DNA from: Colias croceus
Lineage: Eukaryota; Arthropoda; Insecta; Lepidoptera; Pieridae
Direction of reading: 5' to 3'
Assembly: GCF_905220415.1 (NCBI RefSeq)
Contig: NC_059541.1
Coordinates: 4,848,501-4,912,500, forward strand
Length of the DNA stretch: 64,000 nucleotides
Position 1 is the stretch's first letter, and each line of letters starts with the position of its first letter. Under the pieces are notes generated by a model. The model did no database searches, was not told where the DNA came from, and worked only from the letters and a program-made list of their open reading frames with translations. Positions 11,435 through 24,074 of this stretch are shown piece by piece. The position numbers and the translations under genes are program-made.

Positions 11435-11709
11435 TAAATTTATAAAACACGAAGATTTTTAAAATTGTAACTAATGAACACAACAATATATTATTATACT
11501 CTTTGGAACACAATCATTAGATTAACTGTAGATAATGGTGTCTATTTTTACTTAAAATAATAAACATCTACCCTCACTTTAAAAAAATGTAGTTTATTAT
11601 TTACACGAAATATATCTTATAGGGAACGGAAGATATGGGTTAAAGAGTTAAATAAATAAATAACATAATTATATTTAAATTATTAATTTTTAACATTGTG
11701 TTCAGTAGT
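11435..11709. other. Unassigned AT-rich stretch
   Basis: Holds AAAACACGAAGATT (11444-11457), the same 14-mer as at 11180-11193. Otherwise nothing recognised. Confidence 0.35.
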
Positions 11710-12048
11710 GTTAACATGTAAATTGATTTGATTTTTACGAAATCTCATAGATGGCGCTGTTACAAAATTAACATTATACAACTTACATTCTTTAAGCTAT
11801 GTTTCTCTTCCCAAGTTACTTAAATGGCATAATTTTTATAGTGTCAATATAGATATTGTCAAACAACATTTATATATGCGTCATTTGATTATTAATTTCC
11901 AATAGTTAACGTGTAAATTGAATTGATTTTTATAACATTTAATAGATGGCGCTGTTTCTAATTTGTCTTTATACTACTAAATTCATTAAACTGTTTCTCT
12001 GCCCAAATTACGTAAATGACATAGTTTTTATTTTGTAAAGCTAGATAA
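11710..12048. repeat. Diverged direct duplication around TAGATGGCGCTGTT
   Basis: Copies at 11710-11858 and 11905-12048 align from GTTAAC(A/G)TGTAAATTGA through TAGATGGCGCTGTT (11748-11761 and 11943-11956) to CTGTTTCTC/ATGTTTCTC and a conserved AAATGRCAT tail. They are clearly diverged copies about 195 bp apart. TAGATGGCGC resembles the insect CTCF core (AGRTGGCGC), but the duplication as a whole behaves like an interspersed repeat. Confidence 0.7.
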
Positions 12049-12130
12049 TAGCATGGCTTACTCGAAACCAACATTTAAACATGAGTCTTTAGATTGTACG
12101 CTGTCGTAATACACGGAATACGTAAGAAAA

Positions 12131-12465
12131 ATAAAGGTTCACAGCTCCTCCCCCGTAGGTGATAGCTTGATAATATGTAGCCTATAGCCTCACCCGACCT
12201 GTTAGTAATATTCATGCAAAATTTGAAGTCAATCTATGCAGTACTTTCTGAGATTAGCAAGGAAATACATACAGACAAACAGACAAACAGACAAACAGAC
12301 AAACAGACAAACAGACAAACAGACAAACAGACAAACAGACAAAAATTCTAAAAACTATGTTTTTGGCTTCTATATCGATTATAGATCATGGATTATGTAT
12401 TCTTTTAAAAAAATATTCAATGTACAGTTTTGACTTTCCTACGATTTTATTATATGTATAGATGT
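12131..12465 (+). mobile_element. LINE-type 3' tail with satellite end
   Basis: GTAGCCTATAGCC, ATTTGAAGTCAATCTATGCA and TTTCTGAGATTAGC followed by an 8-bp satellite are the pattern I know from 3' ends of RTE/CR1-like LINEs and their SINEs in Lepidoptera. Only the non-coding tail is present, with no reverse transcriptase. The right boundary is uncertain. Confidence 0.5.
12271..12343 (+). repeat. (ACAGACAA)n satellite, about 9 copies
   Basis: Uninterrupted 8-bp repeat over 73 bp, forming the end of the LINE-type tail. It is likely to be length-polymorphic. Confidence 0.95.
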
Positions 12466-12470
12466 TTTTA

Positions 12471-12857
12471 ATTTGCTCTATGATATTTAGAACTGTTTTA
12501 CCGATATGGATAAGGTGATTAAACAGAGTTCCGCTTAAAAGTCGATAAACGAACCTTATTAAGCAACGTGCTAAACACTTGAAAGATGAAGAACCTATCC
12601 ATCTCTCTTTAAAACGGCAATTTTTCAGCTCGCACTTCCCAAATGTTTCTTAAACTGACTGCGAAATAATGAGCCCGAAACCTCCGCAGCTTATAAGCGC
12701 CCCTATAATTTGTCCGGGATTATCGAGACGACGAGGTGTATCCCGGCGATTAGTCACAAGTATCGCGAGATGAATTCTCACAGCGTTTGGATCCAAGGCT
12801 TATCTTCAGACGGGGAATCGAACGAACCCACTACGAATACTGATTACCTCGGCCCGA
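12471..12857. other. Unassigned stretch, balanced block at 12590-12850
   Basis: The second half (about 12660-12850) is noticeably GC-richer, with CpGs and runs such as GGATTATCGAGACGACGAGG. It looks like candidate conserved non-coding DNA. No exon evident. Confidence 0.35.
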
Positions 12858-13130
12858 TTAAGTATTCACGTTAAGGTGTGGAATTATCTCGATTGAGTCT
12901 GAATCACGTTGTTTGAATTAATACTTTTAAACTGTTATGCGCGTGCTGGGATCAGGAATGATTATGTTAGTAGATAGATATTGATAGGGTATGTACGTAT
13001 AATAATCGCATTAGTTATTGAACACGTATATTATAATTTGAGTCAAATTATAACAGTTTAAAAGTATTAATTCAATCAACGTGATTCAGACTCAATCGAG
13101 ATAATTCCACACCTTAACGTGAATACTTAA
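12858..13130. mobile_element. Hairpin MITE with TTAA ends
   Basis: Inverted arms 12857-12938 and 13050-13131 (82 nt each) match with a single mismatch around a 111-bp loop. Both ends read TTAA outside GTATTCACGTTAAGG, which fits a TTAA target duplication (piggyBac-like preference), though the TIR does not begin with the usual CC. No coding potential. Confidence 0.8.
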
Positions 13131-15498
13131 TTTCCAATGAAGACATAAGCGATGGCTTTGATATATGATTGGATACCAGATACGTGACTAATGTATTGAC
13201 AAAATCATGTTTACATAAGAACTTGCCATTTTTGAAGTATAAAAGTACGTTTATTAAACATTATGGTACATAATCCTGTCTCAAGTCCTGTCCCATAAAT
13301 TTGAAAAAGAAAACAAAAAAAAATTAAACTAGTAAATCAGATTCATATACTTTTCAGTAATTGACTTGAAATATATGGGCATACCCAAGGCATACTGCAT
13401 GCGCCAAACTCTTACCAATTTCATCTTCATAATGAGAAGTAACACTTCAATGCATTAATTTAAAACTTACGTGTGAACGCACATAGCGGTTGCAGCTATT
13501 AATTATCAGTACCGTCACAGGCTGCGGTTCGATGCCCGGCCGAGACGGCTGCCCCCGCACAGACTTACCACCCAAACTTAGTTGTAATTAATTGAGGGCT
13601 TAAGTTTATTGAAGCCGAAAAATGTATGGAAATGACAGTTGCCGACACTAATACGTTCGCAATTATTTTTGGGAATGATTTTGAGTTTAGTGGTAATTAT
13701 TTTAACAATAATTTAAAATAATAACCACTAATTTTTACTAATGCTTGTATAATTCAAAATGGGTTCATATTATAGTGATGGTCTCCTTTTCTCCATAAGT
13801 AAATGCTACAATATAAGCTGTGCTACAGCCTACAAAGCATTTATATCGGTACTCTTAACTCTTAATTGACTCTAATGTACTTACCTTTTATCACAGTTAT
13901 TCTTACTTTCTGACCTTAGTTGTATTATATTCCATTATTACAATTTACAATAGTATATCTATATACACTTACAAAGTTTAAATACAAAGAGTACGTCCCT
14001 GTGCCTTGTACATCAATACACACTAGGTACCTACTACAAAATCAGACCATCTCAGGATATGATCCGAGTGTCCACAGGCATGATAATTACGGCACACCTC
14101 AGGCGGGCCGCAATTAATGCAGCCCGCAATCCGTTGCAGCTCGCACGTCCAATGCGGTGGGCTGCCTGCGACGTCGCATCGCATACCGGCTGGACAGTGA
14201 TTGATATAAGAATATTGATTGATGTCTGTAGATTGTAAAATCTTAAGAATGTATGTATCGATGATTGAAGAAAATTGAGGAGATCGTCATTGCTACTTAT
14301 TTGAATTTGTTAATAAGGAACGCAATAAAAATTGGCATTGTAAATGCTTTCATCATTTCATTAACCTAGATCTGATAGTATATGTCTACAAAATATATAT
14401 AAAATATTAATATTTAATTAAAGAAATATAAATGTAGCTGAGTATACACCTTACTACATAAAATAGAAAATATTATGACCAGAAACAGCAGTAATAAGTA
14501 GTAAGCACACTTTACAATATAACTCATAATAATGAATATCCTGGCACACGTGTATCCAAATATCAATTAATTCGGACCATAAGATATCGTCCCTAATGAA
14601 TTCGTAATCTCGGTAATCTGTTCAATGAGAAATGGCATTTTCCAAAACGGCGCGGCAGCAAACAAATTAAATCTTACCCAAAAATGAATTTATCACGTAT
14701 CTCGGGTCAACGTGCTTAACTATTACAATGTATTTGTCCCTAAACCCTTTTTATAAGTAGGTTTATTTTAGGGTATGATAACAATATTATTTATTTAACT
14801 GAATCATTTAGTAGTAGTATGTAAAAGTCGTTAGTTGCACTACTTTTCATGATTCATCAATTGTGTACTAAATTGAAAACTGATAATTAATCATTGTAAA
14901 TAGAATACGGGTATAATAACTTTAACTTCATACGTTAAAAATTACTCGCAAAATTAGTGAAGTAAAAACAAAAATATAAAGCTTTGGTAAGCTCTTAAAT
15001 ATTTTTGATTAAAAAAAACTAGCTACCATTGGATAATTAAAGATAACATCGATTTAATCATTTCAAACTCATATTAATTATATTACAACTTTAATTTACA
15101 CAACTTTAAAACAGGAGTTACTTTAACCATATTAGATAGCAGCAAACTCAAAAATTTTAAAGTTTAAATTACGACTCAATAAAATAAATTTAATTCGAAT
15201 AAACAACTTCGAACAATTACCACCAAATGTTGCGCGGCTCAAGCGCAAATATTTTAATTACGGAGTGTCCAGTAAGACCGATGTCCCCGTGGCGTCACAT
15301 GGTGGTCAGTGATTAATATGCAGGACTGAGATTGAGGCACACGCCTGCCGTTTTGCTTTACTATTTGCCTTCACAGTTGAAAAGTATTGGACTTTTAATC
15401 TAGCTTTATGTGTATCTAGTTGTATGATAATATTGTAGTAATAGAATTCAAAATTTTGATTTCCCTAATTGCCATCAGATTCTGGTTTACCTATACTA
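13131..15498. other. Unassigned stretch with GC-rich islet at 14090-14200
   Basis: AT-rich apart from 13490-13570, where a B-box-like GGTTCGATGCCC lies without an A box, and 14090-14200. The latter is GC-rich, with GCAGCCC/GGGCTGC inverted sequence (14119-14125, 14159-14165) and a perfect 12-bp palindrome TGCGACGTCGCA (14167-14178). No exon recognised. Confidence 0.4.
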
Positions 15499-15790
15499 CG
15501 AAGAGTCGTAGCTAGTCGTAGTCGTACAGTATTCGTAGCACGAAACTAAAACTATTTCATTCAAAATTTAAAATAAAAATAATTTTAAATTTAATGATAG
15601 TGAAGAGTCATAGCTCGTAGCACATTAATCGTAGCACAATACTGAAACAATTTCTTGTAATATTTATTATTATAAGACTTTTTATAGGCATTTTGCTGAT
15701 AGTTATGTAAAAATAATTTAAATGTAATGATAGTGAAGAGTCGTAGCACGTAGCACATTATTCGTAGCACAGATTCGTAGCCCGTTCTGA
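15499..15790. repeat. Degenerate TCGTAGCAC repeat cluster
   Basis: Three related modules starting GAAGAGTC(G/A)TAG occur at about 15500, 15602 and 15735. The last two are 133 bp apart and share the upstream AATAATTTAAAT-type spacer and GATAGTGAAGAGTC. Each contains several TCGTAGCAC or CGTAGCACATTA units. Confidence 0.75.
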
Positions 15791-18700
15791 TGGTGGGTAA
15801 ATTAGTGACACACACGTGCGCCTAACTGCCCTACATGCGAAGGCTAATTGCTTGTACGTTTAACATTTTAAACCGTATAATTAAATTAAAATTATTAAGC
15901 ATAAGTAATCAAACATATAAAATCGAACAACGTGTTATAATATCATTATATTCGCTTTTTTATACAAATAAATTTGTGTAACGTTACAGGTTACTCAATA
16001 TTTCAGTTAAATATTTCATTAAACTTCACTTTTTCTTACATTCAATTTGTACGAAATTATGGGACAAACATATTATTAGGTTTATGCAAATTATATTTAA
16101 CGATGTAGATAATATATACATAAATTTATTGCGATTTTTGCGAACATTTCTAATAACAATAATTATATTTTATGTTATTAAGTTGCAAATTCATGTTCCT
16201 TGAACATTCTTTATTTAAAACATATTTTTATTTAACTTTTAAAATTCATAATTTCCGGGACACCGTTAAGAGTAAAATGAAACATCCACGCTGTTATCTT
16301 CAATGTTGGCAAGAATAAAATGTGAGTTTAAATTCAAGTTTGCACAATAAATAATTGTTTCCCGAGACATAATTGCCGTAATTTCATGAATAATTACAGC
16401 CATAGAGCAATTAAATAAATTACAGCAAGAATAACGAGCTCCTTCGGGCTTTAGTTTAAACTTAGGGCGCCGGCTGTGCAGTTTGCGAATCATAACTCTT
16501 ACGGTTCCAAACACTGTACTTTATTGCAAACAATGCGCATCCATAAAGCAACAACAGCGAAGTTTTGAGCGAGGTAAGAAGTGAGGTAACATTTTATAAG
16601 CGCCTGATAAATTGTGGCTTCGCAAAATCTAAACACGTAACCGCAAATGGTAGCACCAAATGCGGTTAGGCTGAAAATTTCAAAAAGAGAATCGCTGCTG
16701 TCATACGCGATATGGCGGGCTTCCAAATATCGGTGACCAGCGTCGGGAGAGATGGGGGAAAGGGGTAACTTCCCCACATGGCCAGTTAGTTACGCCGCGA
16801 ATTATAGGGGCCATTACGATTCATTAAGGCCAGTTAGGCTTAAACCGGTGTTTACTCACGCACACAGAGACAATGTCGTGCATACACAGATTCGCAACAC
16901 GTATTGTTTCGAATCACGGTTCTAAAATGAGATGACAGCAATCTGTATTTTGTGCTACAAATAATTTTACGACCGGTTTCATGGAATTATTTGATGAATT
17001 ATATTTTGAAATTAAACCAGGAGCCTTTATTTTTTATTTGTATATGAATGAATTCGTTGTACTATACGAACAAATATTTTTCCTCTGCTAATACGATTTC
17101 AGATATTTCACTAACAGTTATATTATATTCATTTTTTTATTATTATCTTGGAAAGCCATTAACAAACTTTTATTGTAACAAAAAATATGAAAGGTTGTTG
17201 TAATAACTTATGATTGCATTCTATCTATTCTAGGTAATGATCCAAAGGGTTCACAAAAAATAAAAAGGGTGGTCCACTATACGTGGTCTAAATCAATATA
17301 AAATATCTGTCTATAAATCGGTGTATGATGTTTACATCGAAGGGTATCAAAACGGCTTCAGTGGATTTATATGTAAATAGCTATCGCATTGCGTAGCACG
17401 TAGCTGGAGGCTTGCCAGTATTGACATTATCGGCTACGGGCACGCAAACTGCCTGTGGCGAACATTATATTCATAACGCGTTACCTATGTTTTATATACT
17501 AAATATACCAGCGATGCTTACTCGATAATGTTGAGAGCACAGATTATGCGGAAGACTTTTGATGAGATGCTCAAGACAAGCCTACGTTACAGGATAATGT
17601 GTAAATTTATATGAGAACAAATTAAACATAGATGGTTACATATTAATTTAATTTAATAAGGTAAAGAAAATACTTTAAAATAATCTGAGTAAACTATACC
17701 ACAGTAAGATACACACTAAACGGGCATATTTCCTCGAAAAAAGTCTAACAGTAGTCTCATAACCAATCATGACGAAGTCAAATGGAGCGTTCATTCGACA
17801 CAGCAATTATTGACCTCTCGTTCTAATTTCGACTTTACTGCCCTGAAAAAAGAGACGATTATACCCGCAAAGTTCGGCGTAAATATCGTATCTGCCAATT
17901 TGTAGCTCAGTGCATGTAGCAGGTAAATAACCGAAGAGGATCGTTTACCGATGCTTTTGACAGCCTGTAGCGTTGAGCAAACACGCCGATTATTTGTGCG
18001 AACCATTTTTTATTTTTAGTATATTCCGCTGTGGAGGCGATCGTTCAATTACAGAACCATTGTATATATGACAGTTAGCTATAATGCCAGATTAAAACGA
18101 GCCATGCAAATAATTGATCGTAATAATTTATAAGTGAATGCTGATTGTTTACGATTACATGAAGTTTCATGTATGCACACATACACTATTCTCAGAATAT
18201 AAAAGTAAATAAATATGTGCAAGAAACTAAAAACTTTTGGACAAAAAGGTATGTCATAATACATATCTTACTTTCTGTTAGTTTTTAAACTCCAATCATA
18301 ATTAGTAACACGGTCATCCCTAACTACTCTAACAAATCTGCGTTTCAACTCCGAGCTCATAATCGTCCCCGACAATTTATTCTCAAACCCAGACACATTA
18401 ACAAAAGCCCGCGACCCAAAAGAAGTCCGAAAAAACATAGCTGCAACTAAGCCCACGGGCTATCTAATAACATTTATTACTCGGCCGCTCGTCCCCAGCG
18501 TCCACTTCCAGTGCCTGATAAACTGATGCCATTTTTGCCGCCATTTTTATTTATAGCTATTGATGCACAATATTGTTATTGATCAATAAGTCTAAATACG
18601 CTGTTTTTAAATCGTCCTTATTACAGTTAGTTGATATTATATTCATTGTCAGGGATCAGGGATGTAAGATAAACATGAAACAAAAGGACCCACATTAAAA

Positions 18701-21700
18701 CAACTAGTTAACAACGTTTAAAGTGCCTTTCGAGAACCATAGATAGGTATTAAAAAATATAGACGTTCAACTTTACAAAACAAACTACACAAGAAGTGAT
18801 ATCCTTATCATTAGTATTAATTGTATACTACATAATACATATATTTAGAAGCACATATTAATCATATCGATGAGAACAAGCGAGTGGTAGCGAGATTTAT
18901 GCGATCGCAACTTTTCCGCTTCGCACGCACGCCGGAACTAATGACCGCCATTTCGAGTATAAATGATGTGTGATTCTGTTTTTCCTATAATGAGAACACT
19001 TACCTGACCGGTATTGATCACGTTTTAGATGAGGGGGATATCTTCATAGCATAGTATTGTAATATAAAGAACAATACAGAATTTATTTTTAGTTCAGGCA
19101 ATAGACAAACATTACAATATTGATTTTCAATTAAGTAGGTATATTTTCGCTTTTCTATGTTGGTAAATAGAGGCTGCTTAATATATTAAACTGTTACATC
19201 ACATTTCACTCTACTGCAAAAATTCACGAAACTTTGACTTAGATTGCGGTCATTACTTGGGTTTAGAAAATAAACTACGCAGATAAAACTTCAATCAAAC
19301 ATTTATAATTAAAACAACACCCCACATATATCATAGTTTGTACACATTAAAGTGACAGTATCTGAAGCGGGTTGATATTATAATTTAAGGCAATGTTTGT
19401 TTGAAGTGGACAGCAAAATCCTGCACATAAATTGGCAGCGACCGGAGTTAGCGAAACACGGTAAAGCGCCCGGGGGACCGGCCCGCACACAAATCATTGT
19501 CTTTGCTTCAGACAAAACGGTGCGCTAACGTCTTGGATGTGTTAGTTTAGTAAACAAGATGTTTTGTGTCTTGCCTGTTTTTGTAAATACAGGTATGTAG
19601 TTAATAATTTTTAGTGTTTCCTCTCAAGGTGTTTTGGTCTTCTCTTTTCTATCTTGTCTTGTCTATCTTGCCTTTTTTAGCATATTATATTATGTAACTT
19701 GATATAAGTAATCAATTAAAACGCAAGTCAACATCATAAAATCATCCGAAATAAATGTAGAACCCTTTAAATATAAAATTTTTAACTAGTGGGAAATAAA
19801 AAATAAGGTTCAGTAAATGTTTTATTTCTTATTTTAGCTGTAAAAAAGCGTAGATATTATGGAAAATGACACCATCTTCGTGTAGCTTCAGTTATTTCTC
19901 GACACTGCTAATTTCTGGTAGATACGGCGCCACCCTAAAGATGAGCTAAATTTGTTTAAAGAATATTTTTATCACAATATTTTTTGCGAAAACGATATAA
20001 TATTGATATAATTGTGTATCAATCGAACATTTATAACGTAATATAAACCCACGGCTATCCACGGTCCACAGTGGCCCACGAGGAGCATTAGCCGGCCCCT
20101 CTCTTTGTCCCTTTGATTTGTGTGAGCCGCCCCAAGATCCATTGCCTTAAGGAATGCTTACTGACGCCAATAACACTTTGTTTTATTGGTAATGTTGCTT
20201 TAAAAAGCTGCAAAATATGTTTATTTCTATACAAGTATGAAATGAATAAATTATTTTAAAGTACTTATGTGAAATCATATGCCTAAATAGGCTAAATCTA
20301 TATCTTCTGCTGTAGTATGCATGTAAGTAAAAATGTGTACGAAATACAATTTTTTTGAATATCAAAGTAAATTTTTGTTAACATATACATGGGTCTGACA
20401 CTTTGAAGTCTACCTATCAAAAAAAAATCGAAACTTTATTTGGATTGGACATAACCTCATATAACCTTTGTAAAGTGAAATTAATAAAAGCTGTTTCAAA
20501 CACAAAATTTTATGAACAAAAACTTTTATTTTTTTATCATTATATACAGTAAAATGATAAAATTATTGAACAAAGTTGCGAAAAAGCGCGGACAATGTCT
20601 GTAAATAATAAAAAAATCTCGTTTTGGAAAACTTTGTCAAATCTGTTAGACACCATTTATAAACGTCAGAGCAATGACTGCCGTGAAACCTCCCGATCCA
20701 TAATTAATGATAATATCCGCCAGACGGATTTTTCATCGACGAGAAAAACTCTGAACACCGGAAAATAATCGCGGAAAGGCTTTACTCATTTATGACGGCG
20801 TTTCCAACTTGATGGACATGCTAGATGCCGTTTTTTGTTTTTGAAATGATGATTTATAAAGCTGATACGTGATATAAAAAATATTAATTAATGAACAGAG
20901 GATTATCTTAAATCAAAGAATTATTTTATTATTTTCAGTAATAATATTAATTTCCGAGCAATGTAGAGTTTTGTGATATTTAAAATTGACAATGAAAAAG
21001 TGGACTTCCTAACTTCTCTACCAGTGGAATGGCGGTTGAACATATTTCAATATAATATTTAGTCACTTATTAAATTAAATAAGATGATTTATGTAACAAG
21101 CAATCTTAAACTATGCGTTATATTAATCCATGGATAGATAGAATTAAAAAAGCTTCATCGTTCTTGTCAAAATATGCAACGGTCATAGTTTCAGAAAAAG
21201 AAAAAAAAAATAATCTCGATGGTCTCGTATCTAATCCTGCGTGACATCGGCTTCAAACCGGAGATACAACCTTTAAAAAAAGAAATCCGAGCGGAAGCAG
21301 TGAGCAGGAAGACGACAGCGCCGTCGCCGACCGATAGAATTAAAAATTTAACGAGTATCCGACATCCGTTCCCTGTATTTGTGGTTAAAAGAAATGTAAA
21401 TAGGTACTTAGAATATTTAAAAAAGAATTGACTCTATGAAATTATTCGTCGTTTGTTAAATTAGCAGTGTAAGCGAGTGATCAATCACTTAGCGATGTCT
21501 GCATTTAAAAATTTTTGTTGGTCATGACCAACCTCATGAGGTTTGATAATTAATAACAAGATAATGTTTACCTCTTGGCTCTTTATTTTTATAAGCATTT
21601 AAAAATATCCATGTCGCTGATAAGTAGTTTATATGGCAGTCACAAATAACGTGTCTGAATGTGTTTGTGGAGTTCATCAACAATAATGAAGAGAAATGAG

Positions 21701-21742
21701 AGAGAGTTAATCTCTTTATAATATTTTACATTACAGTTTATC
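15791..21742. other. Long unassigned stretch with several balanced islets
   Basis: No exon, RNA gene or complete transposon recognised in about 6 kb. AT-rich filler alternates with balanced blocks near 16430-16860 (listed separately), 17385-17480, 17800-18000, 18300-18540, 18870-18960, 19430-19540 (with GCGCCCGGGGGACCGGCCCG), 20040-20170 (with CCCTTTGAT, a TCF-like site) and 21220-21370. These are candidate conserved non-coding elements by composition only. Confidence 0.35.
16430..16860. other. Candidate conserved non-coding block
   Basis: About 430 bp of balanced composition in an AT-rich setting, with homeodomain-type sites (for example CCATTACGATTCATTAAGG at about 16810) and CATAAAG. Two overlapping minus-strand open frames cross it, but neither has a domain nor continues beyond it. 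A regulatory role is inference. Confidence 0.3.
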
Positions 21743-21812
21743 AATTTAAATAAAAATTTAAATAAAAATTTAAATAAAAATTTAAATAAAAATTTAAATA
21801 AAAATTTAAATA
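21743..21812. repeat. 13-bp tandem repeat (ATTTAAATAAAAA)
   Basis: About 5.4 near-perfect copies of ATTTAAATAAAAA. Simple AT-rich minisatellite. Confidence 0.95.
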
Positions 21813-21980
21813 ATTCGTGTAATATTTTTATTGTCCGTTATTCTTAGTAGATTTTCATAACTCAGTATTAAATATGCCATGTTATCTCTTGTATACATAG
21901 TAAATATCTTATTTTGCCTTATTATACAATTTATTAAAAAAAACATAGTTGGGTACATACTCACAAAAATGTATTATGTA

Positions 21981-22471
21981 GAGCCATTTTAATAGGCAAC
22001 ATTTGACAGTTCAACAAAATTCAACAACGTAACCTAGTAACGACGACATAGAATAACATGATATTTCGTTTTGTTAGAACTGCACATTTGCTTAACTTTT
22101 TTAAATTACGATTACATATTTATAATAATAATGACCAATACAAGTAATTTTAAGATTTCATTTTACTGATTAACCATTCTAAACATAATAAACAATTTCT
22201 GAATTGAAGAACTGACGTCGCTACAATTTTGTGTCAATAAACCTTTTTTCTTTTTAAATACCAGAGATGTTACTCTAAAAATCGAAATCTGACATCTAGA
22301 ATCGAATGCATTGATTACTTGTGAATAAAAATCATCATAAAGTAATAAATTCGATTGACAAATGTTTCAAATCCGTATCGATTAATTCACTTTAATCGAT
22401 GTTTTTATGCAAGTTACATCTCTTCGAAGATAAAATTGATAGACGTCAAATGTTGCCTATTAAATTGGCTC
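21981..22471. mobile_element. MITE with 27-bp TIRs
   Basis: The ends 21981-22007 and 22445-22471 are inverted copies matching at 26 of 27 positions (GAGCC..TTTAATAGGCAACATTTGAC). The 491-bp interior has no open frame of note and contains ATCGAT-type sequence near the right end. No clear target-site duplication was found, so the superfamily is open. Confidence 0.75.
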
Positions 22472-23319
22472 GACTATAATCTAACAGAAACAAAATAGTA
22501 GATAATTTAGGTACTTAACTGATAGTGAACTGGTAGTGGCTATAATTAAACTCATCGTTATATTGCCCGTGACTTACCTATGATATTATAATAATTAATA
22601 TATTCAGAGTAATATGACTTCGTTGTATACCACACACATACGCCATTTCATACGAGCGAATAGATACATAAGAGGAGCACACTAACAGCTTTATTTATAT
22701 AACCCGGGTACTAAAGAAATGTCTCACTTTAGTCCTTCAGAGCAAGGATCTTAGTGGGCGTGCCGAGTGAAAGGCGGAGCTTGAGATGGACACTCCTTGG
22801 ATTCCTCTTTTTTGCTCCATCGCGTATTTAGGTACAACACATCCAATTAAACCTGACCTCCGCAATATCAAACAGTTTCACTGGTCTCATCTCAAATCGT
22901 ACAAACTGAGCGGCGGGCGGGAGGTCAACCACTCTGGTCATATTTATATACGCATAGAAACAAAGCACCGAACAACTTTTGTCGTTATCGCGTTTATAAA
23001 CTTCTCGAGACAATTCCATTTTATGGGGTGTTTTGCTTGAGATAAATTTTATTTCTTTTTGTCTACGTGCTTTTGTTTCTGAATATTTCATTTTAGTATC
23101 GAAAACAAAAGAAAATTGACACGATAAGAAGGTATCTAAAAATGAATAAAATGAAAATTAAATTACATTTATATTACAATAGATATTTAAGTCTCTACAT
23201 GTAGCTTTTTATTAACATTCAACAATACATAATAAGTAATATTCAATATAGTAGCTACTGAATATATGAATCGTTCATTTCTCATAAAGACTCGCTTTCA
23301 AGAAAGATTGATAGGGAGC

Positions 23320-23343
23320 GAGCTTATCTTGTGAGATAAGCTC
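23320..23343. repeat. Small perfect hairpin
   Basis: GAGCTTATCT and AGATAAGCTC pair perfectly (10 bp) around the loop TGTG. Too short for a microRNA precursor. Confidence 0.7.
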
Positions 23344-24053
23344 TAGATATAAGAGTATCGCTTTGGTTATATTAATGAATGATCGATCTAAGTCTTAAGA
23401 AATATTGTTTGGATATAAATTCGATAATAATAATTAATATAAATTAATATAATTAATATCAAATCGGAAACTTTACTTTTATCAAATAATGCTAGTGAAT
23501 ATTATTGATAACTTTCATTAAATTTAATGAAAAAATTGAATAATTCAAAATTTCCTTTGGGTATATTTGACAATAAATTGCTGCCTTAATATTATTAACA
23601 ACTAAAAATACTTACGAATAAAACTGTTTAATACAATCAATCACTTTATAATAAAGACAGACTTTTGAAAACGATAAATTCCTTTATTGTTAAAGACACG
23701 ATTTTATTTTCAACAATTACGATTCCAGTTCAATGAAAACGAAGCTGTGGTAAGCAGCACTAAATAAATGTTTATATTATTCAATTATTTTATTTTATTT
23801 GATTGAAAGGAATACTTAAATCATTATCTACAAAAGGCAAAGTCACAATGAATTACCGTGAAGTTGTGCTTAAACACATTCAATTTAGCACTTACACCCC
23901 ATTACAGCAAATTATCGATGTCACCTACATCACATTGTGTGAACTCAACCCTAAGAGCTATTTATGTATCGATGTGTGCGTACCATCCCTATTGAACATT
24001 GTACTAGTGTGCGTTATCAGAAAGATTCCACTTCATTTCCCTCGACCCGCACA

Positions 24054-24074
24054 TGACGTCACATGTTATAAATA
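24054..24074 (+). promoter_or_regulatory. CRE plus TATA-like pair
   Basis: A palindromic TGACGTCA (24054-24061) lies just before TATAAATA (24067-24074). This arrangement occurs in cAMP-responsive promoters, but no gene start is supported downstream. It may be coincidence in AT-rich DNA. Confidence 0.15.

Noticed and set aside
12236..12433. Open frame with a NRQTDKQT repeat
   Set aside because: It is the translation of the 8-bp satellite, not a gene.
13527..13545. B-box-like GGTTCGATGCCC suggesting a tRNA or SINE
   Set aside because: No A box at the right distance upstream and no cloverleaf can be drawn.
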